Source of the DNA: Aneurinibacillus danicus | Lineage (GTDB): Bacteria > Bacillota > Bacilli > Aneurinibacillales > Aneurinibacillaceae | Assembly: GCF_007991215.1 (NCBI RefSeq) | Contig: NZ_BJXX01000023.1 | Coordinates: 1-43,575, forward strand | Length of the DNA stretch: 43,575 nt | Direction of reading: 5' to 3' | Notes under the pieces: model-generated | What the model was told of the DNA's origin: nothing | Databases searched by the model: none | The model's input: only the letters and a program-made list of their open reading frames with translations | Position numbers and translations under genes: made by a program | Part shown: piece after piece, positions 25,543-33,859 of the stretch | How positions within the stretch are numbered: position 1 is the stretch's first letter | Layout: the number at the start of each line of letters is the position of its first letter

Positions 25543-25806
25543 TTAAGTACTATTTTTTGGTTTAGCAGGAAATAACTTTTCTAACACAAAGGAAATAATT
25601 ATTGCCGTACCTCCAACAATCCATAACCCAAAAGTTTTAGCAAAACTCCAAACTAAAATTAATATAATAATATTCCATATATACCTAAGCCAGCTCGGAT
25701 AATAATGCTTTCGAACGCTAGGAATAAGGCATCTTGTTGAAAATTCAAGCACCCACCAAAGTGCAAACATACTCAACAGTAATAGTAATACCTCTGAAAA
25801 ACCCAC
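25543..25806 (-). CDS. Orphan membrane protein, 87 aa, inside the IS graveyard
   Basis: The start is GTG at 25806 with AGGGGGAAAGATTA upstream, a good ribosome-binding site. The protein has hydrophobic helices at about residues 4-24, 40-58 and 60-78, with basic loops (IPSVRKHYYPSWLRY), and a polar tail ending PAKPKNST. No family is recognised. It is markedly more AT-rich than surrounding genes and lies between transposase fragments, suggesting acquisition with a mobile element. The intact frame and ribosome-binding site argue that it is still expressed, but neither is proof. Confidence 0.6.
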   Translation of the reverse strand: MGFSEVLLLLLSMFALWWVLEFSTRCLIPSVRKHYYPSWLRYIWNIIILILVWSFAKTFGLWIVGGTAIIISFVLEKLFPAKPKNST

Positions 25807-25861
25807 TAATCTTTCCCCCTAATAAATAATTTTTAAATAAAACCAATTTAATCCAAACAAA

Positions 25862-26103
25862 GGCAAAACCGCTGTAACACCGACGACCGGACGCTTGGTG
25901 GTTTCTTTTACGAACTTTGCGATGAAATACAAGATCTCGATTGGGCGGTCGCACTTCAGCAGCTAGTCGAGCTTCTTCAAGATACCCTGAAAAAGACAAA
26001 CAGCCGAATCAAAACAATGATTGAAAGTCAACTTCAGCAGTGGATTGCCAGCCTTCCTGCCTATATTAAGGCTTATTTACCGATTTCATTCTGCGAAAGT
26101 TGA
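25862..26103 (+). pseudogene. Transposase C-terminal remnant (IS4-like)
   Basis: A plus-strand frame ending TGA at 26103 reads DDRTLGGFFYELCDEIQDLD ... IASLPAYIKAYLPISFCES. The final helix-rich part and the CES terminus resemble the ends of IS4-type DDE transposases. There is no start, the catalytic domain is missing, and the family is judged by eye only. Confidence 0.45.
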
Positions 26104-26250
26104 GTTAAGTATATTAAGAGAGAGCACCACATCGCCATCAAACTAACACTTTTTGGCACTTCCAAAACCAAGAACACTATCCTTTTTCTAAACTAATGGA
26201 AGGAGGGTGTTTTTTTGTGAAAATCTAAAAGGCAGGAACCATGGTGGTAC
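26104..26250. other. Gene-free stretch between transposase fragments
   Basis: No supported gene. The segment at 26215-26250 contains TTTTTTTGTGAAAATC and CCATGGTGGT, which echo the two ends of the intergenic repeat family, but the match is too short to call a copy. Confidence 0.3.
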
Positions 26251-26409
26251 ATCAACAGGATGCTTTGTGGCAACCCGCTCAACCACTCGTTTTTCTTGTT
26301 GCGGCGTACGGTCAAGAAGCCCGGCAATGTCTTTGTTTTTCTTTCCGCAAAGATGAGGGTATCCTGTTTAATAACGTTCAAACATGCGTTTATCCTTTGT
26401 CGTTTTCAT
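26251..26409 (-). pseudogene. IS630-type transposase N-terminal fragment
   Basis: On the minus strand from the ATG at 26409: MKTTKDKRMFERY, an in-frame stop, then LCGKKNKDIAGLLDRTPQQ and KRVVERVATKHPVDV. This is the usual helix-turn-helix start of IS630-type transposases. The following winged-helix part is found about 770 bases away, at 25474. The fragment contains a stop codon and cannot be functional. Confidence 0.55.
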
Positions 26410-26547
26410 GACCTTGTTTGGCTTCCTGTATATCAACACGGTTGTCGCTCTTCTATACGTAAAAGTCACGATAGAAGATGATTTTGACATAAATCGTTAA
26501 AATCCTTTAGTTCAACTTATATGTATAAAGAGGAAGGAGGGTATTGA

Positions 26548-27108
26548 ATGAGATTATTTACCGCCATCGAACTCAGCCAAGAGGTAAAGCAGGAGCTTAT
26601 ACGTCTACAAAAAGAACTAAAAAACGGGCCGCTCGCGTGCCGCAGATGGCAAACAATGGCCCAAATGCATTTGACCCTGCATTTCTTTGGGGAGTGCTCC
26701 GCCGAACAAACCCAAGCCATAAAAAAGGAAATGGCACAGGCGACCGCTTCTGTTTCCCCCTTCTCCATACAGCTTACAAACCTTGGAGCGTTTCCGAATA
26801 TAAAGCGTCCTCGCGTCGTCTGGGCGGGAATTGGCGGACAGATCGAAAATCTGCACGCGCTGCAGCAGTCATTAACAGATCGTTTTGTACAGGCACAGCT
26901 TTATAAAGAAGAGCGGAGCTATTCACCGCATATCACACTGGGGCGAGATCCGGATATGACAGGTGAAACGATACCTGTTGAGAAGTTGATCCAGATTCGC
27001 TCTATCGCCTGGCGTGTGGATTCGATTGTATTGTTTCAGTCGACACTTACCCGGTCAGGTCCGATTTACAAACCGCTGGTTACCTGTCCGCTTCTCGGCT
27101 CCTCTTGA
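26548..27108 (+). CDS. thpR: RNA 2',3'-cyclic phosphodiesterase (LigT/ThpR)
   Basis: The 186-aa 2H-phosphoesterase has both catalytic HxTx motifs: HLTLHFFGE near residue 43 and HITLGRDP near 130. The family hydrolyses 2',3'-cyclic phosphate ends of RNA to 2'-phosphates and was first known as archaeal/bacterial 2'-5' RNA ligase. GGAAGGAGGGTATTGA precedes the ATG. It is a monocistronic gene just outside the transposase graveyard, with a bidirectional terminator downstream. Confidence 0.92.
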   Translation: MRLFTAIELSQEVKQELIRLQKELKNGPLACRRWQTMAQMHLTLHFFGECSAEQTQAIKKEMAQATASVSPFSIQLTNLGAFPNIKRPRVVWAGIGGQIENLHALQQSLTDRFVQAQLYKEERSYSPHITLGRDPDMTGETIPVEKLIQIRSIAWRVDSIVLFQSTLTRSGPIYKPLVTCPLLGSS

Positions 27109-27145
27109 TGAGGTGCGGTCACCGCGACACGGACTTTTTCAAACC

Positions 27146-27178
27146 GAAAAAACGGAGCCAATAGGCGCCGTTTTTTAT
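27146..27178. terminator. Bidirectional terminator between thpR and purU
   Basis: AAAAAACGG-GCC and GGC-CCGTTTTTT pair around AATA. T runs on both strands serve the two converging genes. Confidence 0.85.
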
Positions 27179-27198
27179 GCTTTGCTATTATTTTGCGT

Positions 27199-28092
27199 TT
27201 ACGTAAATACAACAGTCTTGTTCTTGTCAACGAGGATGCGGTCTTCGATGTGCCATTTCACGGCACGGGCTAGTACAATACGTTCGATGTGGCGTCCCTC
27301 TTTTTTCAGGTCGCTGACGTCGTCACGATGACTAACGCGGCTCACATCCTGTTCGATAATCGGACCGGCGTCCAGTTCCTCCGTCACATAGTGAGCGGTG
27401 GCACCGATAATCTTCACGCCGCGCTTGTGTGCCTGATCATACGGCTTACCACCGATAAACGCCGGCAGGAAGGAGTGATGAATATTAATCACCCGGTTCC
27501 GGTAGTGCTCAACCAGATACGGAGACAGAATCTGCATATAGCGGGCCAACACGATAAAGTCTACATTGCCCTCCATCAATTCACGCTGCCTTTTTTCAAC
27601 TTCAAGCTTCGTTTCCGGCGTTACCGGCAGGTAATGGAACGGAATGCCGAGCGATTCTACCAGTTCGCGCGAATCCTCGTGATTGCTAATTACCATCGTG
27701 ATTTCCGCATTCAAATCACCCGCGCGCCAGTTCCACAGGAGTTCCTGAAGACAATGATCCTCTTTCGATACAAAGATAACCATTTTCTTCGGCTGGCTCG
27801 CCCGGGTAATTTTCCAGTCTATTCCAAATTCATTCGCTATCGGAATAAATGCCTGACACAAATCGTCAATTTTATCTTCAAGACCTTCTTTAAAAAATTC
27901 AATCCGCATGAAAAACATGCCGCCTTCCGGATCCTGGGTATACTGATCGGACTGCAGGATATTGGCGCCGTTCTCGTATAAGAATCTAGATATCGCCGCC
28001 ACGATCCCCGGACGGTCCGGGCATGCGATCAGCATGCGGCCCACTCCCCGATATTTTTCCTGGAATACTGTTTTCACGTGCTGTGCAACCAT
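27199..28092 (-). CDS. purU: Formyltetrahydrofolate deformylase
   Basis: This 297-aa enzyme hydrolyses 10-formyltetrahydrofolate to formate and tetrahydrofolate, balancing one-carbon pools and supplying formate for PurT. An ACT-like N-terminal domain (about 18-100, CPDRPGIVAAISRFLYENGA) precedes a formyltransferase-fold catalytic domain. The latter carries IHHSFLPAFIGGKPYDQAH and TAHYVTEELDAGPIIEQD, which hold the catalytic Asn/His/Asp set seen in this family. GGAGGCTAAGAAGAG precedes the ATG. Confidence 0.96.
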   Translation of the reverse strand: MVAQHVKTVFQEKYRGVGRMLIACPDRPGIVAAISRFLYENGANILQSDQYTQDPEGGMFFMRIEFFKEGLEDKIDDLCQAFIPIANEFGIDWKITRASQPKKMVIFVSKEDHCLQELLWNWRAGDLNAEITMVISNHEDSRELVESLGIPFHYLPVTPETKLEVEKRQRELMEGNVDFIVLARYMQILSPYLVEHYRNRVINIHHSFLPAFIGGKPYDQAHKRGVKIIGATAHYVTEELDAGPIIEQDVSRVSHRDDVSDLKKEGRHIERIVLARAVKWHIEDRILVDKNKTVVFT

Positions 28093-28167
28093 CTCTTCTT
28101 AGCCTCCACACTTTATGTATAAGGTTATTTTTCTGACTATTATACCTTATTCCGGTTTCCCGGCAAA

Positions 28168-28196
28168 GAAAAAAGAGACAATAGCCTCGTCTCTTC
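28168..28196 (-). terminator. Terminator of folE
   Basis: AAGAGAC and GTCTCTT pair around an eight-to-nine-base loop; TTTTTTC follows on the minus strand, between folE and purU. Confidence 0.8.
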
Positions 28197-28212
28197 TCTT
28201 CTTTTATCTTGA

Positions 28213-28806
28213 CTATTCTTTTTCCAGGAGGCGGAAGAAACGTTCTTCCTGTACTCCGTTGTCTTTCGCGAAAATGCCGCGACGGGCAATCGTTCTTGTT
28301 TTGCTGCCCGGCTTTTTTACGCCGCGCATGCTCATGCACATATGCTCGGCTTCGATGACGGCAATCGCGCCAACGGGCTGAATTACCTGTTCAAGCGCGT
28401 CGACAATCTGGTTTGTAATACGCTCCTGCACTTGCGGACGACGCGCCAGAATTTCAACCAGTCGGGCAAATTTGCTTAAGCCCACAATCCGGCCATTTGG
28501 AATATATCCAATATGCGCCTTTCCGAAGAAAGGAACAAAATGATGTTCACATACACTGTAGAACGGAATATCCTGCACAATGACAATGTCGTTCGCGCCT
28601 TCTGCCGGGAATGTTTTCCCGAGTACCTCAGCCGGATCTTCATCCAGGCCGCTGAAAATTTCCCGGTACATCTTGGCGATGCGCTTCGGTGTCTCTTTCA
28701 AACCCTCGCGTTCCGGGTCTTCTCCAATCAAATGAATAATATCATAAAAATGTTTTTCAATCGGGTCAATAAATGTTTCACTGGACTTAACTGCTTCTGC
28801 GCGCAT
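28213..28806 (-). CDS. folE: GTP cyclohydrolase I
   Basis: This enzyme converts GTP to dihydroneopterin triphosphate, the first step of folate biosynthesis. The 197-aa protein carries PFYSVCEHHFVPFFGKAHIGY, where Cys and His bind zinc, and the second zinc ligand in EHMCMSMRG; RPQVQERITNQI and GSKTRTIARRG complete the signature. Start choice: AAGGAG immediately abuts the ATG at 28815 but is 9 bases from the ATG at 28806, so the latter is preferred (MRAEAVKSS). With purU next door this is a small folate/one-carbon neighbourhood. Confidence 0.96.
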   Translation of the reverse strand: MRAEAVKSSETFIDPIEKHFYDIIHLIGEDPEREGLKETPKRIAKMYREIFSGLDEDPAEVLGKTFPAEGANDIVIVQDIPFYSVCEHHFVPFFGKAHIGYIPNGRIVGLSKFARLVEILARRPQVQERITNQIVDALEQVIQPVGAIAVIEAEHMCMSMRGVKKPGSKTRTIARRGIFAKDNGVQEERFFRLLEKE

Positions 28807-28951
28807 GGCGTTCATCTCCTTGATACATATATAGAACAGAGTGAGCAGTGCCAGCTGTCTGTTCTCATAAAAACAACCTATAGTATTTGTCTAAGAATTG
28901 CAAGCTTTAAATATTCTCTTCCACCATAAAAACAGGTGCAATATAAAAAAT

Positions 28952-28996
28952 AAAAAAGGGAGGCAGTCTCCTCTTCTGGCCCTGCTCCCTCTTCTC
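28952..28996 (-). terminator. Terminator of the Cof-type phosphatase gene
   Basis: GGGAGCAG and CTGCCTCCC pair with one bulge, followed on the minus strand by TTTTTTATTTTTT. Confidence 0.75.
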
Positions 28997-29013
28997 ACTT
29001 TATCTTAATCCTC

Positions 29014-29823
29014 TTAGACTTGCTGCTTCTTTCCTAATACGAGCCGCTCAAGCGCTTCTGCTACGCCGCTCTCGTTATTGGACGCAACCACCATATCCGC
29101 CTGCTCCTTAACATCTCCGGGGGCATTTCCAACCGCCACGCCGATACCCGCCATTGTAATCATATCCAGGTCGTTATAATAATTCCCGATGGCGATCGTA
29201 TCGCTCAGAGGAATATCAAGATGTTTCGCCAGATTGCTTAAGGCCGATCCTTTTGATGTGGTCTGGTCTATGATATCAATATACGACGGGCCGCTGCGAA
29301 TCATACGTAGAGGAAGATTCATCGCCGCCAGCTCGTCGTATGCTTTATTCAACTGAGCGTCCGTGCCGAACAGCGTAAATTTAACCAGCGTATCTTTCAT
29401 GCTGAGCGCATCTTCCACAAGCTTCGGTTGAGCCAGGTATTTGGCGTACATCGCCCGCACATCCTCCCTATCCAGGCTCTCCGTGTACATATCGAATGCC
29501 GTACAGAAATCGGTGTGAATATTCTCCGTCCGGCAGTAATCCAGCACATTCTTGAGCGAATCTATCGTAAATCCCACCTCATGCAAAATTTCTTTTGTGT
29601 TGGAATGGGACGTAACGGCTCCGTTATGGCAAATGAAATAACCGGCGATACCAAGCTCTTCAAGCAGCGGTGTCACGCTAAACGGAGCGCGCCCGGAACA
29701 GAGGACAATCTGCACCCCTTCTTCTTCTGCGGCTTTTAGCGCGTTCTTGTTCTTCTCCGTTATTTTATAATCATCAGTCAATAACGTACCGTCTATGTCA
29801 ATTGCAGCTAATTTATATGCCAT
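29014..29823 (-). CDS. Cof-type HAD-family sugar-phosphate phosphatase
   Basis: The 269-aa haloacid-dehalogenase protein has motif I AAIDIDGTLL with the nucleophile Asp, motif II LCSGRAP, and motif III/IV IAIGNYYNDLDMI. A type-IIB cap lies between, typical of Cof/YidA-like proteins that dephosphorylate sugar phosphates or pyridoxal phosphate. Substrate is not predictable. The ATG at 29823 (AGAGAGGATGCTT upstream) is preferred over starts nearer 29844. It is divergent from the UbiD gene. Confidence 0.9.
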   Translation of the reverse strand: MAYKLAAIDIDGTLLTDDYKITEKNKNALKAAEEEGVQIVLCSGRAPFSVTPLLEELGIAGYFICHNGAVTSHSNTKEILHEVGFTIDSLKNVLDYCRTENIHTDFCTAFDMYTESLDREDVRAMYAKYLAQPKLVEDALSMKDTLVKFTLFGTDAQLNKAYDELAAMNLPLRMIRSGPSYIDIIDQTTSKGSALSNLAKHLDIPLSDTIAIGNYYNDLDMITMAGIGVAVGNAPGDVKEQADMVVASNNESGVAEALERLVLGKKQQV

Positions 29824-29991
29824 AAGCATCCTCTCTCTATCCATGAATTCTTTCTTCCTCTATCATAACATACATAATTTAGCGGTTTTCACCCGAAAAA
29901 ATATTAAGAAAATACGATTTTTTGTGCACTGGTCAAGTAAACCATGTACAATATCAATGGAGAATACTATGAAGCAAGGAGACCGCACTGT

Positions 29992-31755
29992 ATGCACAGC
30001 AATTTGCGAACTTTTATTGAAGCATTGCGAAAAGAAAATGATATTGTAGAGATTGACGCTCCGGTTGATCCGAACCTGGAACTTCCGGAGATTCATCGGC
30101 GCGTCATTGATGAGGGCGGCCCGGCGCTTTTATTTACCAATCCGAAAGGAAGTTCCTTTCCGGTCATAACGAATCTGTTCGGTACAATGCGCCGCATAGA
30201 ACTGGCATTCGGTCCCCGTCCGGAAAATCTGGTTAAGCAGCTTATCGGCGCAATGGACAAACTGCTGCCGCCGAAAATCGGAACAATATGGAAATATCGC
30301 ACGCCGCTGTTAGACGTGGCCAAAACCGGTCTACGCACTGTCGGGAACGGCAAAGCGCCGGTGCTTGAAGTCAGGGAAGAAGCGGACTTGCATAAGCTTC
30401 CCGTTCTGACCGGCTGGCAACTTGACGGCGGCCCGTTCTTCACTCTGCCGCTGGTCTACACGGAACATCCGGAAACAAAAGAACATAATCTCGGCATGTA
30501 CCGGATGCAGGTAAAGGAAAAGAATAAAACCGGTATGCACTGGCAGATTCATAAAGGCGGCGGCTTCCATCATCATGAGGCAGAAGTGCGCAATCAGGCG
30601 CTTCCGGTTACCGTATTTCTTGGAGGCCCTCCGGCATTGATTGTCACGGCCATTGCGCCGCTGCCGGAAATGCTGCCGGAATTAATATTCACTTCGTTTC
30701 TTATGGGCGATAAGCTGGATGTAACACAAGTGCAGAACCACGCACATAAACTCATTGCCCAGGCAGAATTTGCATTCTGCGGTGAAGTACCGCCGCATGT
30801 GCGCGAGCCGGAAGGACCGTTCGGTGATCACTACGGCTATTATTCATGGACGCACGATTTCCCTGTGTTCAACATCAAACAGGTGTACCGCCGCAAAGAT
30901 GCGATTTATCCGGCCACCGTGGTCGGTAAGCCACGGCAGGAAGATTATTTTATCGGCGACTACCTGCAGAGCCTCCTATCCCCGATGTTCCCGGTGGTAA
31001 TGCCTGGTGTAAAAGCCCTGTGGACGTACGGAGAAACGGGATTCCATTCACTGGCGGGCGCAATCGTACGGGAGAGTTACTACCGCGAAGCGATGGCGCA
31101 TGCATTCCGCATTATGGGTGAAGGCCAGCTGACGCTTACCAAATTCTTGATGCTAACGGACACGCCTTGCAATTTGCAGGACTTCCCACGATTCCTGGAG
31201 ACGATACTCGCACGCTTCAATCCGCAGCGCGATTTACTGATTGTACATGATACGTCTATGGATACACTCGATTATACGGGTCGTAAGTTCAACCATGGCA
31301 GCAAAGCGATTATGCTTGGCATCGGCGAGCCGATTCGTGAGCTTGCGTATGAATACACAGGCAATATGCTTCCGGGCATCGATAAACTTAAAGCATATTG
31401 CGGCGGATGCCTGGTTATCTCCGGCAAATCTTATGCGGAGGATGAGCAGCTTCCTTCCGTATTGATCGAACATGCACAATCCCAGCTGGCTGACTGGCCG
31501 CTCGTATTCCTGGTCGATGACGCGGATGACATTGTCGATCAGACGTCATTCCTCTGGACAACATTTACTCGCTTTGATCCGGCGCATGATGTATACGCCA
31601 AAACGAAGCTCAGCCATAATAAAGTGCAGTTTGAAGGTCCGATTGTCATTGATGCGCGTATGAAGCCGTTTTATCCGGACGAGCTTGTGCCGCGTGAAGA
31701 TATCGTCGATCTGGTGGATCGCCGCTGGAACGAATATTTTCCTCAAAAATTTTGA
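29992..31755 (+). CDS. UbiD-family decarboxylase
   Basis: This 587-aa enzyme belongs to the prenylated-FMN-dependent UbiD (de)carboxylases. The family signature is seen in EGPFGDHYGYYS, with HKGGGFHHHEAE and the LGGPPALIVTAIAPLPE segment before it, and a long C-terminal domain after. The prFMN cofactor must be made by a UbiX partner, which is absent from this window. The substrate may be a hydroxybenzoate-like or menaquinone-pathway acid and cannot be told here. The ATG at 29992 is chosen because AAGGAG lies 10 bases upstream; the frame is open earlier. Confidence 0.9.
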   Translation: MHSNLRTFIEALRKENDIVEIDAPVDPNLELPEIHRRVIDEGGPALLFTNPKGSSFPVITNLFGTMRRIELAFGPRPENLVKQLIGAMDKLLPPKIGTIWKYRTPLLDVAKTGLRTVGNGKAPVLEVREEADLHKLPVLTGWQLDGGPFFTLPLVYTEHPETKEHNLGMYRMQVKEKNKTGMHWQIHKGGGFHHHEAEVRNQALPVTVFLGGPPALIVTAIAPLPEMLPELIFTSFLMGDKLDVTQVQNHAHKLIAQAEFAFCGEVPPHVREPEGPFGDHYGYYSWTHDFPVFNIKQVYRRKDAIYPATVVGKPRQEDYFIGDYLQSLLSPMFPVVMPGVKALWTYGETGFHSLAGAIVRESYYREAMAHAFRIMGEGQLTLTKFLMLTDTPCNLQDFPRFLETILARFNPQRDLLIVHDTSMDTLDYTGRKFNHGSKAIMLGIGEPIRELAYEYTGNMLPGIDKLKAYCGGCLVISGKSYAEDEQLPSVLIEHAQSQLADWPLVFLVDDADDIVDQTSFLWTTFTRFDPAHDVYAKTKLSHNKVQFEGPIVIDARMKPFYPDELVPREDIVDLVDRRWNEYFPQKF

Positions 31756-31822
31756 AACCAAACTGAAGTGCGACCGTATCTAATACATGTATCAAGATTT
31801 CAGAGGGGGGTTTACACAACCT

Positions 31823-32266
31823 ATGAAAAAAATTCTTACGCTATTCATGGCTGTCGCGCTCGTATTTAGTACCGGGGCTTTCGTGAATGTCGACCACGCT
31901 GACGCCAAAGGAAGAAAATCATACAATTCCGGCACGAAAAACTTCCAGCCTGGAAGCGGCCAAAATTCTAACATTTCCAACCAGAACTCGGTCGTAAACA
32001 GCCCGGCTAAAAATACAGCACCGGCTAAGAGCACCACAGCACCGACTCAAAGCAAAAGCGGCGGCCTGATGAAAGGCTTACTGTTCGGCGGCCTGGCAGG
32101 ACTTCTGCTCGGCGGATTGCTCGGCAATCTGGGTTCGCTTGGCGCCATTCTCGGTTTGCTTATTAATGTTCTGTTTGTCGTTATGGTAATCGCCGTTATC
32201 CGCAAATTGTATGTGGCCTATAAAACGAAGAAGAAAGAACAGGAAGCGAACATATGGAGAAACTAA
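31823..32266 (+). CDS. Signal-peptide membrane protein with glycine-zipper helix, 147 aa
   Basis: An ATG at 31823 opens a signal sequence (KKILTLFMAVALVFSTGAF, cleavage near ADA), then a low-complexity Asn/Ser/Pro/Thr linker. A strikingly Gly/Leu-rich helix follows (FGGLAGLLLGGLLGNLG), then a second hydrophobic helix and a basic C-terminus. This resembles the N-terminal part of bacterial Tim44-like membrane proteins, but the Tim44 domain is missing. AGAGGGGGG lies about 12 bases before the ATG. The last codons overlap the DUF2653 gene by 13 bases, so the two are co-translated. Confidence 0.7.
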   Translation: MKKILTLFMAVALVFSTGAFVNVDHADAKGRKSYNSGTKNFQPGSGQNSNISNQNSVVNSPAKNTAPAKSTTAPTQSKSGGLMKGLLFGGLAGLLLGGLLGNLGSLGAILGLLINVLFVVMVIAVIRKLYVAYKTKKKEQEANIWRN

Positions 32267-32553
32267 AGCTGTCGGAACAGGATATCGTAAACGCGCTATG
32301 CCTGTACATTGCGGACAAAAAACAAATCAGTCCGCATGATGTCAGCGTTGAATTAATGTGGGATGAAGACTATGGCTTCTCCGCATCAGCCATGGAAAAC
32401 GGCCGCACACAGATGCTTATTCAAGCTAATATGATTGAAGCAATTCGCTTCTGGCTTCGTCACGAGCTTCACCGCGACCCTTTTGCGGCCAGCCTCGAGC
32501 TGGTGCTCGACGATGATGAAGGAATTATCGCGTTTGCCAACTACTATAGATAA
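32254..32553 (+). CDS. DUF2653 (YxcD-like) protein
   Basis: The 99-aa protein follows the pattern of the DUF2653 family: LSEQDIVNALCLYIADKK, LMWDEDYGFSAS, MLIQANMIEAIRFWL, and an acidic end DDDEGIIAFANYY. Bacillus subtilis YxcD belongs here; function is unknown. AGGAAGCGAACAT provides a ribosome-binding site inside the upstream gene. It ends in a perfect 18-base-pair terminator. Confidence 0.85.
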   Translation: MEKLKLSEQDIVNALCLYIADKKQISPHDVSVELMWDEDYGFSASAMENGRTQMLIQANMIEAIRFWLRHELHRDPFAASLELVLDDDEGIIAFANYYR

Positions 32554-32554
32554 G

Positions 32555-32596
32555 CACAGAAAAAAGCACGGGATTACACCCGTGCTTTTTTCTGTG
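32555..32596 (+). terminator. 18-bp perfect terminator of the DUF2653 gene, merged with repeat copy B
   Basis: CACAGAAAAAAGCACGGG (32555-32572) is exactly complementary to CCCGTGCTTTTTTCTGTG (32579-32596). The right arm also contains the first bases (TTTTTTCTGTG) of repeat copy B. Confidence 0.92.
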
Positions 32597-32790
32597 AAAA
32601 TTGTGAGGAAAGAAGGAGAGAAAGAGGAAAGGAGATCCAGGGAAGAAAAAGGCATTCGCCTTTTTCTCCATTGAAATCATTGTCACGTTCTCTTCTCTCT
32701 TTTCCTTCATACCACAAAAGTCAGCCGCCCTTCCCACAATTTTCATGTCGGGGGTGCGGCTGAGATGCCATGGTGGTTTTCTGTGAAAAT
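32586..32790 (+). repeat. Intergenic repeat family, copy B (full length)
   Basis: It opens TTTTTTCTGTGAAAATTGTG, passes through GAGAAAGAGG, GATCCAGGGAAGAAAAAGG and a hairpin around GGCATTCGCC, then TTGAAATCATTGTC. Next come CCTTCATACCACAAAAGTCAG and one 37-base unit, ATTTTCATGTCGGGGG...GCCATGGTGG (32739-32775). The TTTTCTGTGAAAAT motif recurs at its right end. It is not coding in any conserved frame. Confidence 0.85.
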
Positions 32791-32818
32791 CCTTCTTTCT
32801 TCTCTCATTTTTCTTGCC

Positions 32819-32840
32819 TTACTACTTACTACTTACTACA
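32819..32840 (-). repeat. Three 7-base repeats at the end of the DUF294 gene
   Basis: On the minus strand the stop codon TAG is followed by tandem TAGTAAG-type units containing further stop codons. A small microsatellite with no evident role. Confidence 0.6.
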
Positions 32841-33855
32841 CTATCTGCCTCAATCGTTTTTGCTGACGCTTCAAGAAGCTTAGTATATCTTTCCACTCTT
32901 TCAGCCTCTCACGCCCCCAATTTCTTGCATCTATATAGTTATGCTGCGCCTTCCCTTCCTCATGGAGCCTGACATGATGCTGCAATCGAACATTCAGCAT
33001 ACAGGCCAGCGCATCGAGCCATCGTTCGTAATCCGATACGGAGAGTACACCGCTGCGGTACAGCTCGCTTAACCGTTCCTTCGTTTCTGTGGCTTCGATA
33101 TGATGGGCGATAGCCAGGATACGAACCGTATTCACCAGTTGATAATAGCCGCCTTCCTTTAAATCATACTCTCCTGCATGCTCACCCCACCGCTCGTAGC
33201 GGAGATTGCGAAACAGCCCGAGCGGAATGTCATGCAAAAGAGAATGCTGTGCGAAGCGATGCTGCAGCTTTTTGTTTTCATACAGGCGTCGATGCATCCA
33301 GGCTTTCAAGCGGTAACAAAGCATACGATCGCCATATATGGCACGCATATCCGAAAGCATGAGCAGATACCGTATCTCATCAATGCCTTGGCTTTCTATC
33401 CAGGAAAGGATGGTCTGCTGCCACTCTGCCATATCGTGACGCCAGCGCCTGTTAGATGCCATTACGTTTCCTGAGCAAAGCGGATATCCCGCCTGTTCTA
33501 ATTCGTAGGAGATGCGCTGACTGAACAAAGCGAAATATTCCTGATGCGAAGAAGTATGCATTAATTCAGGCTGCGTAACGTCCATATCACCGTACATCAA
33601 TCCGTGATCTTGGTCATTGCCGATGGTTCGCTCTCCACGCCCTCCGCTGCCGAGTTCAAACCAGCAGTACGGCTCCCGGGGAGCTCCGAAGCCCTGGGCT
33701 ACCATCCACTCTTCCGCACGCTGCACCGCTTCGCGGCATAATCTGTCGTGCAGAAGATTCAGCATCCGGTACTTCTCAAAGACAGGAAGAGAAGAACCTG
33801 CCAATTTGACAGCCTCTTCTTCCACACTGCGCTTTACATCTTCCAACGTACTCAT
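32836..33855 (-). CDS. DUF294 nucleotidyltransferase-like protein (GlnD-like)
   Basis: The 339-aa protein has a nucleotidyltransferase core typical of DUF294: WFELGSGGRGERTIGNDQDHGL, where the GSGGRGE and D-x-D residues would bind nucleotide and metal. A helical DUF294_C domain follows. GlnD of proteobacteria uses a related core to uridylylate PII. The ATG at 33855 has GAGG 7 bases upstream, lying across the stop of the preceding gene, so translation is coupled to it. That gene encodes an Amt-like tail and carries a TnrA-like site, supporting a nitrogen-signalling role. The true substrate is unknown. Confidence 0.85.
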   Translation of the reverse strand: MSTLEDVKRSVEEEAVKLAGSSLPVFEKYRMLNLLHDRLCREAVQRAEEWMVAQGFGAPREPYCWFELGSGGRGERTIGNDQDHGLMYGDMDVTQPELMHTSSHQEYFALFSQRISYELEQAGYPLCSGNVMASNRRWRHDMAEWQQTILSWIESQGIDEIRYLLMLSDMRAIYGDRMLCYRLKAWMHRRLYENKKLQHRFAQHSLLHDIPLGLFRNLRYERWGEHAGEYDLKEGGYYQLVNTVRILAIAHHIEATETKERLSELYRSGVLSVSDYERWLDALACMLNVRLQHHVRLHEEGKAQHNYIDARNWGRERLKEWKDILSFLKRQQKRLRQIV

Positions 33856-33859
33856 AGCG

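Noticed and set aside
26215-26250. Sixth copy of the intergenic repeat
   Set aside because: TTTTTTTGTGAAAATC and CCATGGTGGT echo both ends of the repeat but only about 26 bases match and the middle is missing; too little to call.
26193-26381. 62-aa minus-strand frame in the IS region
   Set aside because: The +1 neighbouring frame carries transposase similarity over the same DNA; the 62-aa frame is a shadow.
27289-27981. 230-aa plus-strand frame opposite purU
   Set aside because: Antisense of a clear purU; no ribosome-binding site or domain.
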